Shown piece after piece: positions 30,065 to 39,996 of a DNA stretch of 64,000 nucleotides; positions within the stretch are counted from its first letter, which is position 1, and every line of letters begins with the position of its first letter. Below the pieces are notes generated by a model. It did no database searches and was not told the DNA's origin. It worked only from the letters and a program-made list of their open reading frames with translations. The DNA is from Novosphingobium album (ex Hu et al. 2023) (GTDB lineage: Bacteria; Pseudomonadota; Alphaproteobacteria; Sphingomonadales; Sphingomonadaceae). The DNA lies in contig NZ_JALHLE010000003.1 in the NCBI RefSeq assembly GCF_022832385.1, positions 1 through 64,000 on the forward strand. Reading direction: 5' to 3'. The translations under genes were made by a program, and so were the position numbers.

Positions 30065-31072
30065 ATGGCGACGAAGGTTGCGATCAACGGTTTCGGACGT
30101 ATTGGGCGCCTTGTCGCCCGCGCCATTCTCGAGCGCCCCGATTGCGGGCTCGACCTGGTTTCGATCAACGACCTGGCGGACACCAAGTCCAACGCGCTCC
30201 TGTTTGGCTTCGACAGCACCCACGGCCGCTTCCCCGGCACCGTGGAAGCTGGCGAAGGCAAGATCACTGTCAACGGCAAGGACATCGTCGTCACCGCCGA
30301 GCGTGATCCCGGCAAGCTGCCGCACAAGGAACTGGGCATCGACATCGTGCTCGAATGCACCGGCTTCTTCCAGTCGAAGGAAGCGTCGCAGCCGCACCTC
30401 GACGCGGGCGCCAAGCGCGTGCTGATCTCGGCCCCGGCCACCGGCGTCGACAACACCATCGTCTTCGGCGTGAACCACGAGACGCTTACCGCCGATCACA
30501 TCGTCGTGTCGAACGCGTCGTGCACCACGAACTGCCTGGCACCGGTTGCCAAGGTGATGAACGACACCGTCGGCATCGAGCGTGGCTTCATGACCACGAT
30601 CCACTCGTACACCAACGACCAGCGCATGCTCGACCAGATCCACAGCGACCTGCGCCGCGCCCGCGCCGGTGCCGCCAACATGATCCCGACCACCACGGGT
30701 GCCGCCCGCGCCGTCGGTCTCGTGCTGCCGGAACTCAAGGGCAAGCTCGACGGTTCGTCGGTCCGCGTGCCGACCCCGAATGTCAGCCTTGTCGACCTGT
30801 GCTTCGTGCCGAAGCACGACACGACCAAGGAAGAGATCAACGCTGCCCTGAAGGCCGCTTCGGAAGGCGCGATGAAGGGCGTTCTGGCGTACACCGACCA
30901 GCCGCTGGTTTCGTCGGACTTCAATCACTACCCGGCGAGCTCGACCGTCGACAGCCTCGAAACGGCCGTCATGGAAGGCAAGTTCGTCCGCGTCGTGTCG
31001 TGGTACGATAACGAGTGGGGCTTCTCGAACCGCATGCTTGACACTGCGGGTGCGATGGCGAAGTTCCTCTGA
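30065..31072 (+). CDS. gap: Glyceraldehyde-3-phosphate dehydrogenase
   Basis: Glycolytic enzyme, 335 residues, preceded by a perfect AAGGAGGAG site. NAD-binding [10 protein letters not shown] at the start, catalytic C153 in [12 protein letters not shown], and the [12 protein letters not shown] motif at the C-terminus. It follows tkt by 12 bases and is followed by a MOSC gene two bases later. Confidence 0.97.
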   Translation: MATKVAINGFGRIGRLVARAILERPDCGLDLVSINDLADTKSNALLFGFDSTHGRFPGTVEAGEGKITVNGKDIVVTAERDPGKLPHKELGIDIVLECTGFFQSKEASQPHLDAGAKRVLISAPATGVDNTIVFGVNHETLTADHIVVSNASCTTNCLAPVAKVMNDTVGIERGFMTTIHSYTNDQRMLDQIHSDLRRARAGAANMIPTTTGAARAVGLVLPELKGKLDGSSVRVPTPNVSLVDLCFVPKHDTTKEEINAALKAASEGAMKGVLAYTDQPLVSSDFNHYPASSTVDSLETAVMEGKFVRVVSWYDNEWGFSNRMLDTAGAMAKFL

Positions 31073-31074
31073 CA

Positions 31075-31554
31075 GTGAATCCGGCAGCGGGCACGCTCCG
31101 GGGCATCGCGCGGCGATCTCGATCGCGTGGTGCCATGGAGGAACTGGTGTCCGTTGCCGTCACAGCCGCCGCGGGAGTCCATGGGGACTTTCGCGGCGCC
31201 GTGCGTCAGGGAAAGCTGCCGCGCCGGCAGGTCTCGCTGATCGAGGCGGAAAGCTGGGAAGCGGCGCTGCGTGAACTGGATGATGCCCAGGCACAGCTGT
31301 TACCGTGGTATTCGCGCCGCGCGAACTTGTGCGTCGCCGGTATTCGCCTGCCCCGTGAAGCGGGCGCGATCATCGCGATCGGGTCGAACTGCCGCATAGA
31401 AGTCACCATGGAATGCGATCCATGCAGCCGCATGGACGAGATCAGGCCGGGCCTGATGGCCGCGCTGACGCCGGACTGGCGCGGTGGCGTGCTGGGGCGG
31501 GTCCTGGATGACGGCGAGATTGCCGTCGGCGACGATGTGAGGATCGAAAGATGA
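31075..31554 (+). CDS. MOSC domain protein
   Basis: A 159-residue MOSC (molybdenum cofactor sulfurase C-terminal) protein. The start is taken as GTG at 31075 because the residues before the first ATG ([19 protein letters not shown]) match the conserved family beginning. The later block [32 protein letters not shown] contains the family cysteine and WRGG motif. Such proteins bind sulfur or molybdenum-cofactor intermediates; the substrate is unknown. It is wedged between gap (two bases before) and pgk (ATGA overlap), so it is translated with the glycolytic genes. Confidence 0.85.
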   Translation: MNPAAGTLRGIARRSRSRGAMEELVSVAVTAAAGVHGDFRGAVRQGKLPRRQVSLIEAESWEAALRELDDAQAQLLPWYSRRANLCVAGIRLPREAGAIIAIGSNCRIEVTMECDPCSRMDEIRPGLMAALTPDWRGGVLGRVLDDGEIAVGDDVRIER

Positions 31555-32750
31555 GCGCTTTCAAGACGATTGATGATCTGGGCGACGTGACCGGCAAGGT
31601 CGCGCTTGTGCGTGTCGACCTGAATCTGCCGATGCAGGATGGCGCCGTCACCGACGATACCCGCATCCGCGCAGCCGAACCGACCATCAAGGACCTGTGC
31701 GACAAGGGTGCCAAGGTCCTGCTTCTCGCGCACTTCGGCCGCCCCAAGGGCGAGCGCGTTTCGACCATGTCGCTGTCGATGGTTGTCGGCGCTGTCGAGA
31801 AGACGATCGGCAAGGAAGTCATGTTCGTCCCCGAGATCGCCGGGCCTGTCGTCGAACAGGCGATCGGCATCCTGCGTCCGGGCGACGTGGCAATCCTCGA
31901 GAACACCCGCTTCTGGAAGGGCGAGGAAAAGAACGACCCCGAACTGGTCAAGGCAATCGCTGCCAACGCCGATTTCTACGTCAATGACGCCTTTTCGGCT
32001 GCACACCGAGCCCATGCCACGACCGAAGGTCTCGCCAAGGCGCTGCCCGCATATGCCGGGCGCTCGATGCAGGCCGAACTGGAAGCGCTCGACAAGGCGC
32101 TTGGCACGCCGGTGAAGCCGGTTGCCGCCGTGGTCGGCGGCGCCAAGGTCTCGTCCAAGCTCGACGTGCTCAAGCACCTCGTCACACAGGTCGATCACCT
32201 CATCATCGGCGGTGGCATGGCCAACACCTTCCTCGCCGCCAAGGGCGTCGACGTGGGCAAGTCGCTGTGTGAGCATGACCTCACCGGCACCGCCAACGAA
32301 ATCCTCGAAGTCGCCGATGGAGCAGGCTGCACGGTCCACCTGCCGTACGATGTCGTCGTCTCAAAGGAATTCGCCGCAAATCCGCCGTCGCTGCGGACCT
32401 GCAACGTCCACGAGGTTGCTGCCGACGAAATGATCCTCGATGCCGGTCCGCTGGCGGTCGAGGCATTGGGCGACGTGCTCAAGACCTGCCGCACGCTGGT
32501 GTGGAACGGTCCGCTCGGCGCGTTCGAGATGGCGCCGTTCGATGCGGCCACCGTGGCACTGGCCAGGACGGCCGCAGCCCTGACCCTCGAAGGTACCCTG
32601 ACGTCCGTGGCCGGTGGCGGTGACACCGTTGCGGCACTCAACCATGCGGGCGTGGCTCAGGACTTTACCTACATCTCCACTGCTGGCGGTGCCTTCCTCG
32701 AATGGATGGAAGGCAAGGAACTGCCCGGCGTGGCGGCGCTGTCCGCCTGA
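31551..32750 (+). CDS. pgk: Phosphoglycerate kinase
   Basis: Transfers phosphate from 1,3-bisphosphoglycerate to ADP. The 399-residue protein has the substrate site [19 protein letters not shown], the [18 protein letters not shown] block, and the nucleotide loop ending [33 protein letters not shown]. Its ATG overlaps the MOSC stop codon. Confidence 0.97.
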   Translation: MSAFKTIDDLGDVTGKVALVRVDLNLPMQDGAVTDDTRIRAAEPTIKDLCDKGAKVLLLAHFGRPKGERVSTMSLSMVVGAVEKTIGKEVMFVPEIAGPVVEQAIGILRPGDVAILENTRFWKGEEKNDPELVKAIAANADFYVNDAFSAAHRAHATTEGLAKALPAYAGRSMQAELEALDKALGTPVKPVAAVVGGAKVSSKLDVLKHLVTQVDHLIIGGGMANTFLAAKGVDVGKSLCEHDLTGTANEILEVADGAGCTVHLPYDVVVSKEFAANPPSLRTCNVHEVAADEMILDAGPLAVEALGDVLKTCRTLVWNGPLGAFEMAPFDAATVALARTAAALTLEGTLTSVAGGGDTVAALNHAGVAQDFTYISTAGGAFLEWMEGKELPGVAALSA

Positions 32751-32783
32751 CCCCGCCGCGCGCGCACGGTGCGGAGCACTGCG

Positions 32784-33914
32784 ATGAGCGATGACGGTTT
32801 CCTTTCGGGAGAGGCGCCAGTGGTCGCACCACGCTCATCGCAGCGGTATGTGACGCTCGACGGCATGCGCGGTATTGCCGCGCTCGCCGTCGCGCTGTTC
32901 CATTTCGACTTCATCCGGGCACCGCATGGCTATATCGCGGTAGATTTCTTCTTCGCGCTTTCGGGCTTCGTCCTCTGGCAGGCCTATCACGAGCGGTGGA
33001 AGCAGAAGGGATACGGCATTCTGCCCTTCATGCGCCAACGCGCCATCCGGCTCTATCCGCTGTTCCTTCTGGGCATCCTGCTGTGTACCGCCACGACACT
33101 GGGACAAATGGCCGGGGGTGACTGGAACGCCCGGACAGCGCACAAGATTGCCTACAGTCTTCCCACCAATCTGCTGATGTTGCCGTCGCCGGTTACGCAG
33201 GCACTGTTTCCGATCAATCTGCCGGCCTGGACGCTGTTCTTCGAACTGGTGGCGAGCTTCTTCATGGTGACGGTGCTGTTCCGTTTGCCCTGGATGGGCC
33301 TCGTTGCCGTCTGCCTGCTAAGCGCCTGGGCGCTCGTGCCCGTTGTGATCGAGCGCCAGAGTGCGAATATCGGCGCCCTGTGGCGGGAATGGCCGGTAGC
33401 CCTTGCGCGAACCGCGTTTTCGTTTGCGCTGGGAGCGATAGTCGCCCGTCTGCCGCAACCCGCCGTGCGGCCACGAGGCTGGGTGGGCGCGCTATGCCTG
33501 CTGGCCATCGCCTATGTTCTCGGCCTGTTCGTGGGTTTCGGGATGGGCGTCAGCATTCCGGTGAAGACGCCTGCTATCGGCCACTATGATCTGACCTGCA
33601 TTCTGCTGCTCTGGCCGGTGCTGCTGGTGCTCGGTTCCCGTTTCGAAGTGCCCTCTCTGCTCGCAACACCGTCCAAGTTTCTCGGCGATGTGTCCTTCGC
33701 ACTCTATGCCGTGCATTGGGCGCTGATCGATCCGTTCAAATGGTTGAAGGACGACGTGGGCGTCCCGGCGTTGCTGAGCGCGGTGCTCTATATTGGCACA
33801 GCACTGACGGTGTCGTGGTGTGCCGTAAAATGGTTCGACGAGCCCGTCCGCCGTAAGCTTTCCGCCATTTTTCGGGGGGGTACCAGGTCCCCGCTTACCG
33901 CCAGCGCGACATGA
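32784..33914 (+). CDS. Acyltransferase 3 family membrane protein (OafA/YrhL-like)
   Basis: A 376-residue integral membrane O-acyltransferase with about ten helices. The start block YVTLDGMRGIAALAVALFHF contains the R/H motif of the family, and VDFFFALSGFVLWQAYHERW follows. These enzymes acetylate or succinylate surface sugars or lipids at the inner membrane. The ATG at 32784 is used. It is in the middle of the glycolysis run with no obvious partner. Confidence 0.88.
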   Translation: MSDDGFLSGEAPVVAPRSSQRYVTLDGMRGIAALAVALFHFDFIRAPHGYIAVDFFFALSGFVLWQAYHERWKQKGYGILPFMRQRAIRLYPLFLLGILLCTATTLGQMAGGDWNARTAHKIAYSLPTNLLMLPSPVTQALFPINLPAWTLFFELVASFFMVTVLFRLPWMGLVAVCLLSAWALVPVVIERQSANIGALWREWPVALARTAFSFALGAIVARLPQPAVRPRGWVGALCLLAIAYVLGLFVGFGMGVSIPVKTPAIGHYDLTCILLLWPVLLVLGSRFEVPSLLATPSKFLGDVSFALYAVHWALIDPFKWLKDDVGVPALLSAVLYIGTALTVSWCAVKWFDEPVRRKLSAIFRGGTRSPLTASAT

Positions 33915-34000
33915 CCACAGCGGTTCTTGCCTCAGTTGCGAAACGCCGGTGCGGACGATAACGTCGCGGCAAATTTTTAGAGCCAATCAGGAGGAGTAGT

Positions 34001-34912
34001 ATGGAATATTCGGACATGAAGGCGAAGATGGCCGCCGGTAACGGCTTCATCGCCGCGCTCGACCAGAGCGGTGGCTCTACCCCGAAGGCGCTCAAGGGCT
34101 ATGGCATCGAGGAAGGTGCCTGGTCGACCGAAGAGGAAATGTTCGGCCTGATCCACGAGATGCGTTCGCGCATCATCTCCTCGCCGGTGTTCACCGGTGA
34201 CAAGGTCATCGGCGCGATCCTGTTCGAACGCACCATGGACGGCCAGGTTGGCGGCGTGCCGACCCCGGCAGCGCTGATCGCCAAGGGCATCGTTCCCTTC
34301 ATCAAGATCGACAAGGGTCTGGAAGACGAAGCCAACGGCGTGCAGCTGATGAAACCGATGCCGACGCTCGATGCCCTGCTGGAGCGTTCGAAGGCACTCG
34401 GCGTGTTCGGCACCAAGGAGCGCTCGGTGATCAACTCGGCCAATGCCGAAGGCATCGCCGCCGTCGTCAAGCAGCAGTTCGAGATCGGTGCGCAGGTGAT
34501 CAGCCACGGCATGATGCCGATGATCGAGCCCGAAGTGAACATCAAGAGCGAAACCCGCGCCGAGTGCGACACCATCCTGCTCGCCGAGATCCTCAAGAAC
34601 CTCGACGAACTGCCCGAGGGTCAGCAGGTCATGCTCAAGCTCTCGCTGCCGGTCGTCCCGGGCACCTTCGACCCGCTGGTCGAGCACCCGAAGGTCCTGC
34701 GCGTCGTGGCGCTCTCGGGCGGTTACTCGCGCAAGGAAGCCTGCGTCGAGCTCGCCAGGAACAAGGGCATCATTGCCAGCTTCAGCCGCGCGCTGCTCAA
34801 CGACCTGCGCGCGCAGATGAGCGAGGACGAGTTCAATGCCTCGCTCGCTGAAGCGATCGACGACATCTACAAGGGTTCGACCCAGAAGGCCGAGGCGGCA
34901 GCCACGGCCTGA
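34001..34912 (+). CDS. Fructose-bisphosphate aldolase, class I
   Basis: Cleaves fructose 1,6-bisphosphate by a Schiff-base mechanism. The 303-residue protein has the class I signatures AALDQSGGSTPKALKGYGI, GAILFERTMDG, IKIDKGLEDE, the SHGMMPMIEPEVNI segment and the lysine-bearing MLKLSLPVVPG. A strong AGGAGGAG precedes the ATG. Class I aldolases of this compact type are common in sphingomonads. A terminator follows directly. Confidence 0.94.
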   Translation: MEYSDMKAKMAAGNGFIAALDQSGGSTPKALKGYGIEEGAWSTEEEMFGLIHEMRSRIISSPVFTGDKVIGAILFERTMDGQVGGVPTPAALIAKGIVPFIKIDKGLEDEANGVQLMKPMPTLDALLERSKALGVFGTKERSVINSANAEGIAAVVKQQFEIGAQVISHGMMPMIEPEVNIKSETRAECDTILLAEILKNLDELPEGQQVMLKLSLPVVPGTFDPLVEHPKVLRVVALSGGYSRKEACVELARNKGIIASFSRALLNDLRAQMSEDEFNASLAEAIDDIYKGSTQKAEAAATA

Positions 34913-34942
34913 GCCGGAACGAAATTTTCGGAATAAGTGAAA

Positions 34943-34976
34943 GGCGGTGTCCCTTCGGGGATGCCGCCTCTTTCTT
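34943..34976 (+). terminator. Intrinsic terminator after the aldolase gene
   Basis: GGCGGTGTCCC and GGGATGCCGCC arms enclose a TTCG tetraloop (stem with a central TG/TG mismatch), followed by TCTTTCTT. Ends the central carbon operon. Confidence 0.85.
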
Positions 34977-35071
34977 GTGGTGACCGGTGCGGAATGTGAC
35001 AGGTCCGGAGGTAATAGGAAACCGGATATTCACCCGGATATTGCACTCAGCACAGCATCGTCTTACATAGA

Positions 35072-35155
35072 CACCAGCATCAAGAGTTGGGTCGACGCCC
35101 AACGCCAACCTGCCGATCCGGGCAAGGTGGCACCTCTGCAAAGAGGGATGTGGCC
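35072..35155 (+). promoter_or_regulatory. Probable SAM-binding riboswitch (SAM-I clan) upstream of metA
   Basis: A four-way junction can be drawn by hand. P1 is CCA-G-CATC (35074-35081) with GATGTGG (35147-35153). P2 is GTTGGG/CCCAAC (35086-35103). The junction GCCAACC (35104-35110) corresponds to the GGCAACC core of S-box RNAs. P3 is TGCC/GGCA (35111-35124), followed by AGGTGGCAC, like the AAGGUGCUA strand, and P4 is CCTCT-GCAA-AGAGG (35133-35146) stacked on P1. This is the SAM-I / SAM-IV layout with a shortened P2. Gene context (homoserine acyltransferase, methionine synthesis) fits control by SAM. The subclass is not resolved. Confidence 0.62.
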
Positions 35156-35216
35156 GATCCGGCAACCAAACGGACCCAGCCACTTCGCGTCGTTCCACAT
35201 GAAGGAATGAACAGAA

Positions 35217-36182
35217 GTGCCGATCACGATCCCCGATGACTTGCCAGCCCGGCAGACCCTGGAAGCCGAGGGCCTGTCCGTCATGCGCCAAGCAGACGCG
35301 GTGCGGCAGGATATCCGGCCCTTGCGGATCGGCCTACTCAATCTGATGCCGGACAAGATCAGCACCGAAACGCAGCTTGCCCGCCTGCTCGGCGCGACGC
35401 CGATCCAGATCGAGCTGACACTTGTGCGGATCAGCGACCATGTCGCGCGCAACACCTCGGCCGACCACATGGAGGCATTCTACCGCCCGTGGAACGATGT
35501 GCAGACCGAACGTTTCGACGGCTTCATCATCACCGGGGCCCCGGTCGAACACCTGCCGTTCGAGGAAGTGCGCTACTGGGACGAGCTTTGCGCAATCCTC
35601 GACTGGACGCAGACCCATGTCCACCGCACCCTCACGATCTGCTGGGCGGCGCAGGCGGCATTGCAGTACTTCCACGGCGTGCCGAAGCTGAACCTGCCTA
35701 AAAAGGCCTTCGGCGTGTTCCGGCACCACAACCTCGTACCGCACTCGCCGTACCTGAGGGGCTTTTCCGACAGCTTTGGCGTGCCGGTATCCCGCTGGGC
35801 GGCGTCTTGCGCAGACGCGCTGGATGCAGCAGATGCCCTGACAGTTCTTGCGGCGAGCGCCGAGACTGGCCCTTGCCTCGTGGACGATCCCGACCACAGC
35901 GCCCTGCACATGTTCAATCATCTGGAATATGACGGCAGTACGCTGGGCGACGAATACCGCCGCGATGGCGGTCGTCAGCTCCCTCTCGGCTATTTCCCGG
36001 ACGACGATCCCGAACAGCTGCCCGAGAACCGCTGGCGCAGCCATGCGCATCTGCTGTTCGCGAACTGGATCAACGAGATCTACCAGACGACACCGTTTGA
36101 TGTGAGTACGATAGGCAGCAGGGAAATTCCAGCACCGGCGATCGAACAGCCTGACCACTCCCCGTCGGCAACGCTGAGCTAA
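35217..36182 (+). CDS. metA: Homoserine O-acyltransferase (MetA family)
   Basis: First committed step of methionine synthesis, acylating homoserine. The 321-residue protein starts at GTG (AAGGA eleven bases upstream). It has the N-terminal [20 protein letters not shown] block, the catalytic C142 in [11 protein letters not shown], and the histidine/glutamate pair in MFNHLEYD. The active-site residue numbering matches E. coli MetA. Whether acetyl- or succinyl-CoA is used cannot be decided from the name alone. A SAM-type riboswitch lies in its leader. Confidence 0.93.
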   Translation: MPITIPDDLPARQTLEAEGLSVMRQADAVRQDIRPLRIGLLNLMPDKISTETQLARLLGATPIQIELTLVRISDHVARNTSADHMEAFYRPWNDVQTERFDGFIITGAPVEHLPFEEVRYWDELCAILDWTQTHVHRTLTICWAAQAALQYFHGVPKLNLPKKAFGVFRHHNLVPHSPYLRGFSDSFGVPVSRWAASCADALDAADALTVLAASAETGPCLVDDPDHSALHMFNHLEYDGSTLGDEYRRDGGRQLPLGYFPDDDPEQLPENRWRSHAHLLFANWINEIYQTTPFDVSTIGSREIPAPAIEQPDHSPSATLS

Positions 36183-36655
36183 AAACCGCCGACGAAGCGG
36201 AAGCCGAAGCGGTAGGCGGCAGGCTCTACCGCACCGCTGTTCTCGTTCGTGAACTTGTCAGGCCGGACCTCTACGAGTTCGAGCGTGCCGTCCGCCACCT
36301 GAACCTGTTTGCCTGAGGTCACCTCCAGATCGCGGTGGCGTGTTCCCGTTTTCACCCGCACGCGCAGCCGCACCTGTCCGGCCCAGACGCAACGGGCGTT
36401 GGCGGGGCAGCGGCTGTCTTCCAGCACTTTGAGCGGAGTCACCTGCGGGCCATCCACCGAAACAGTCTGGCCCAGCGCCGCATAGATGAGCGGTGCATTT
36501 GGCGCGGGCACTGGCGGCGAGCTGTGTGCCTCAAGTAGCGGAGGGGGTGACGGCGGCGGGGAGGGCGCATTGGCACCGGGTTCAGCGGCAGGAATGATCG
36601 TACAGCCGGCAAGGGCGAACGATGCGATGAAGGAAAGTTGCGCACGCAATGTCAT
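36179..36655 (-). CDS. Putative lipoprotein
   Basis: A 158-residue protein with a lipoprotein signal ([12 protein letters not shown], lipobox LAGC), then a proline-rich linker ([17 protein letters not shown]) and a small beta domain with a cysteine pair ([19 protein letters not shown]). The RCVWAGQ block is a recurring motif of sphingomonad envelope proteins that I cannot assign a function. Its stop codon overlaps the end of metA by four bases in convergent orientation. Confidence 0.75.
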   Translation of the reverse strand: MTLRAQLSFIASFALAGCTIIPAAEPGANAPSPPPSPPPLLEAHSSPPVPAPNAPLIYAALGQTVSVDGPQVTPLKVLEDSRCPANARCVWAGQVRLRVRVKTGTRHRDLEVTSGKQVQVADGTLELVEVRPDKFTNENSGAVEPAAYRFGFRFVGGF

Positions 36656-36740
36656 GCCCTCAGGAAGCATCCGGGGCCTGAATGGTTCCGGAATGCCAGG
36701 AACGCTTGGCGCGAGCCCTGTGCGCGGCTAGAGCGCGGTG

Positions 36741-37415
36741 ATGACCGACGACACCGAACAGCCCGAATTCGAACGCGAACCGGCACAGCTCTACCTGATT
36801 TCGCCGCTCGAGGTTGGCGGCGACTTTCCGCAGCGGCTTGCCCGCGCGCTCGATGCGGCGCCGGTGGCGGCATTCCAGTTCCGGGTGAAGGATATCGATC
36901 AGCATGAGGCAGCGCGGCTCGCCGAACCGCTGCAGGCGATCTGCGCCCAGCGCGAGGTGGCGTTTATCGTCAACGATTCGATCAGCCTAGCCAAGCGGAT
37001 CGGGGCCGATGGCGTGCATCTCGGGCAGGACGACGGCACGGTCGAAGAAGCCCGCAAGGCGCTCGGCCGCGATGCGCAGATCGGCGTAACCTGCCACAAC
37101 AGCCGCCACCTGGCCATGGAAGCAGGCGAGGCGGGCGCGGACTACGTGGCCTTCGGCGCCTTCTTCCCGACCTCCACCAAGCAGGTGAAGCACACGGCCG
37201 GCCTCGACCTGCTCGAGTGGTGGCAGGGGATCTTCGAAATTCCCTGCGTCGCCATCGGCGGCATCACGCCGGAAAATTGCGGGCCGCTGGTGCAGGCAGG
37301 CGCGGACTTCCTTGCCGTCAGCGGCGCCGTGTGGAACGGGGATGAAGCCGCTGCGGCCAAGGCCTTTCACACGGCGATCAGCGGTCAGTGGGATTTGCTA
37401 TCGAAAGTGGGATAA
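36741..37415 (+). CDS. thiE: Thiamine phosphate synthase
   Basis: Joins the HMP pyrimidine and HET-phosphate thiazole to thiamine phosphate. The 224-residue TIM-barrel protein has FQFRVKD, VNDSISLAKRIGADGVHLGQDDG, the GVTCHNSRHLAMEAGEAGADYVAFGAFFPTSTK region (parts only) and the C-terminal VAIGGITPENCGPLVQAGADFLAVSGAVW. Its end overlaps the convergent MFS gene by about 31 bases. No TPP riboswitch was found upstream. Confidence 0.93.
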   Translation: MTDDTEQPEFEREPAQLYLISPLEVGGDFPQRLARALDAAPVAAFQFRVKDIDQHEAARLAEPLQAICAQREVAFIVNDSISLAKRIGADGVHLGQDDGTVEEARKALGRDAQIGVTCHNSRHLAMEAGEAGADYVAFGAFFPTSTKQVKHTAGLDLLEWWQGIFEIPCVAIGGITPENCGPLVQAGADFLAVSGAVWNGDEAAAAKAFHTAISGQWDLLSKVG

Positions 37416-38644
37416 GCGCCAAGGCGCGTAACCAGCAACACCGCCGCAATCGCCAGAACGAGACCGGTCGCGAGGAAGGCGGAATAGGTGTCTGTCGCAT
37501 CGCGGATATACCCGGCCAGAACAGGACCAATCCCGGACCCGAGGCCCATGCCGCTCGAGGCGATGCCATAGATCTTGCCGAAGTGGAGCACGCCGGCATA
37601 GCGGGTAACGAGATAAGTGCCGACGGTGACACAGGCACTTGAACTGAAACCGGCAAGGAGCACGCCCATCGTCAGCGTGGTCTGCGAGCTGTGCCCCTCC
37701 ATGAGTACCGCAAAGGCGGCCGCGAACAGGCCGTAGCAGGCGAACGGCAACAGCGCGCTCCGGGTCCTGTCTGCCAGAAACCCTGCCAGCAATTGGCCTG
37801 CGAGCGCCGAAATCCCGATCAGCGCGATGATGCGGGCTGCCGATACGCCGGACACACCGCTGTCGGTCAGCAGTGGGAACAGATGCATCGACAGGCCGCT
37901 CATCACCAGACTGAACAGCGACATGGCCAGGATGATCCGCCACACGGTGACGCTCCGCAGCGCCTGTTTGAACGTGAGACCGCGTTCGCCGGCATGAGCT
38001 GAAGGTGGCGCCGTGCCTGCCCGGGCCGGGCTTGCGCGCCCCGGTTCGCGAAACAGCACAAGGTTGACCAGAAAGGCTGTCCCGGCCCAGCCGATACCCA
38101 TGACCGCGAAAGTCACGCGCCAATCGAAGCTGGCGATTAGATGCTGGGTTACGAGCGGGGCGGCAATCTGCGTGAAAGACATTCCGAGCATCACGACAGC
38201 AAGCGCAAGCCCGCGGCTGACGTGGAAACTGGAAGAGAGGGCGCGATGCCAGACGGTGGTCCGGATCAGGAGCTGCGAGAATGAATAGGCCACCCAGCAC
38301 GCCAAATAGAGCGCGTACCAGCCAGTCATGAGCGAAAAGGCAGCGAAGGCAAGGCCGTTAAGAACCAGTCCCGGCAGGATCAGCCTGCGCGAGCCGAAAC
38401 GGTCGGCGAGGGCGCCGGCCACGGGTGCCAGCGGGGTGGTGATCAGCGCGAAGATGGTCATCCCCAGCGAGACTTCCGCCCGGCTCCAGCCGAATGCGGC
38501 CTGCAGCGGCTCCATGTAGATACCCAGAGTTACGGCTGGAATGGCGATGACGGACATGCCGAGAAAACTGGCGAGTGCCAGCCCCCAGTGCATCCGCCAT
38601 TCGCGCCCCGCGGTGTCCGGCACGCCTGCCAATGATGCGGTCAT
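37385..38644 (-). CDS. Major facilitator superfamily transporter 1
   Basis: A 419-residue, twelve-helix inner-membrane transporter. The loop 2-3 motif is present as GALADRFGSRRLILPG, and the FGWSRAEVSLGMTIFA segment after helix 1 is the mark of the oxalate/monocarboxylate-type MFS subfamily. GGGAGAG precedes the ATG at 38644. It is the last gene of the operon that carries cofC and the LLM oxidoreductase, so it may move the substrate or product of that pathway. It shares this architecture and length with the next transporter. Confidence 0.9.
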   Translation of the reverse strand: MTASLAGVPDTAGREWRMHWGLALASFLGMSVIAIPAVTLGIYMEPLQAAFGWSRAEVSLGMTIFALITTPLAPVAGALADRFGSRRLILPGLVLNGLAFAAFSLMTGWYALYLACWVAYSFSQLLIRTTVWHRALSSSFHVSRGLALAVVMLGMSFTQIAAPLVTQHLIASFDWRVTFAVMGIGWAGTAFLVNLVLFREPGRASPARAGTAPPSAHAGERGLTFKQALRSVTVWRIILAMSLFSLVMSGLSMHLFPLLTDSGVSGVSAARIIALIGISALAGQLLAGFLADRTRSALLPFACYGLFAAAFAVLMEGHSSQTTLTMGVLLAGFSSSACVTVGTYLVTRYAGVLHFGKIYGIASSGMGLGSGIGPVLAGYIRDATDTYSAFLATGLVLAIAAVLLVTRLGAYPTFDSKSH

Positions 38645-38693
38645 TCTCTCTCCCTTGCATGCGATGGCCATGCGTTTCCAAGGCATCGTGCTG

Positions 38694-39953
38694 TTATTCG
38701 TTCCCCCGGTCTTGCCCGGCTGTCTTGAACTGCGGGTAAGGGCCAAGCCCGATGAACAGCAGTGCGCACAGGAGCATGACCGGTGCGGCGGTCATCAACA
38801 GGGCGTCGTAGCTGCCGGTGAGATCGTGAACCGAGCCGGCGATCAATGGTCCGGCAGCGGTCCCGGCCATCATCGTCGAACTGATCGTGCCAAAGATCGC
38901 GCCGAAGTTCCTGAGGCCGGCATAGCGCGATATCAGGTAAGTCGAGATCTGCAGTCCGGCACCGGAGGCAAAGCCCACGCACATCGCCCCAAGGGTGAGC
39001 GGCAATGCTCCAGTGAACAAGCCGATCAGCAGGAAATACCCCGCCGCGCCGGTGACAAAACCCGAAAACGGGATCACGCTGCCCTGCACCCGGTCGAGAA
39101 GCCAGCCACAGCCCAGCTTGCCGGCGAGCCCGGCAAGCCCGGCGGTTGCGGCGATATCGACTGCGCGGTCCATCTCAATGCCTTTTTCCGCGACGATTCG
39201 CACAAGGTGCACCGAAACCCCCGACCCCACGATCGACATTACCAGATTCGCAACCGCGATCCGGATTACCCGGCTGTCGCGCGTGGCCTCGCGGATGGTC
39301 AGCCCGGGCAGCACGGCCGCGGGAGCAGCACCGGCGGCGGGAGGCTGCCGCGCCTTGCGGGCATGGGCATCGAAGTAGAACGGCACCAGCAGGACGAGCG
39401 CCAGCCCGGCCCAGCCCAGACCGAGCCAGAAATAGGCCTCGCGCCACCCGAACGCGGCAATCAGCTTGTTGGCGATGACGGGGGCCAGGGTCTGCCCAAT
39501 CGCCGATCCGCTGAGCACCACGGCCAGTGCCAGACTGCGCGCAGAGGTAAAAATGCTCGAGATTCCGGCGCTCCAGACCGTGGACTTGATGGCCAGCGCA
39601 AAGACGCCATAGACGACATACAGCGCGATCCATTGCATCATTGAACCACTGAGCAAGCTGAAAGCGGCAAAGGAAAGACCCGACAGGACCATCCCGGCGA
39701 TGGCGAGCTTCCGTGTCCCGAACCGGTCCACCGCCATCCCCACGAACGGCCCGCCCAGCATCGAAATGCCGGCGAAAATCGTCAGGCCAGAGGAGAGGGC
39801 AGTGCGGCTCCACCCGAACTCCTTCTCAAGGGGGCCGATGAAGGTACCGAGCGAATAAGTGATGACCGTGTAGAACGACATCCCGACCATCGCCGCGAGG
39901 ACAGTGGCCCAATATCTGCGCCACTCTTCGCGCGCTGTCATCGGTTCGTTCAT
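38694..39953 (-). CDS. Major facilitator superfamily transporter 2
   Basis: A second 419-residue MFS protein, with FGWSRTALSSGLTIFAGISML and VGMAVDRFGTRKLAIAG in the same places as its neighbour, so the pair probably arose by duplication. A GGGAGG site precedes the ATG at 39953. It lies 43 bases after the LLM oxidoreductase gene and 49 bases before transporter 1, within the same operon. The substrate is unknown; organic acid uptake is typical for the subfamily. Confidence 0.9.
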   Translation of the reverse strand: MNEPMTAREEWRRYWATVLAAMVGMSFYTVITYSLGTFIGPLEKEFGWSRTALSSGLTIFAGISMLGGPFVGMAVDRFGTRKLAIAGMVLSGLSFAAFSLLSGSMMQWIALYVVYGVFALAIKSTVWSAGISSIFTSARSLALAVVLSGSAIGQTLAPVIANKLIAAFGWREAYFWLGLGWAGLALVLLVPFYFDAHARKARQPPAAGAAPAAVLPGLTIREATRDSRVIRIAVANLVMSIVGSGVSVHLVRIVAEKGIEMDRAVDIAATAGLAGLAGKLGCGWLLDRVQGSVIPFSGFVTGAAGYFLLIGLFTGALPLTLGAMCVGFASGAGLQISTYLISRYAGLRNFGAIFGTISSTMMAGTAAGPLIAGSVHDLTGSYDALLMTAAPVMLLCALLFIGLGPYPQFKTAGQDRGNE

Positions 39954-39996
39954 CAGGCAGCCCCTCCCAAGGCTCCGTTGCCGGCTTTGCGCCGGA

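Noticed and set aside
29180..30928. Minus-strand frame of 582 codons across tkt and gap
   Set aside because: It spans two well-defined genes on the other strand and has no family signature.
34977..35216. SAM-II riboswitch expected before alphaproteobacterial metA
   Set aside because: No match to the compact SAM-II pseudoknot strands; a SAM-I-like junction fits better.
36656..36740. TPP riboswitch upstream of thiE
   Set aside because: The 85-base gap to the divergent gene is too short and no CTGAGA or ACCTGA strands are present.
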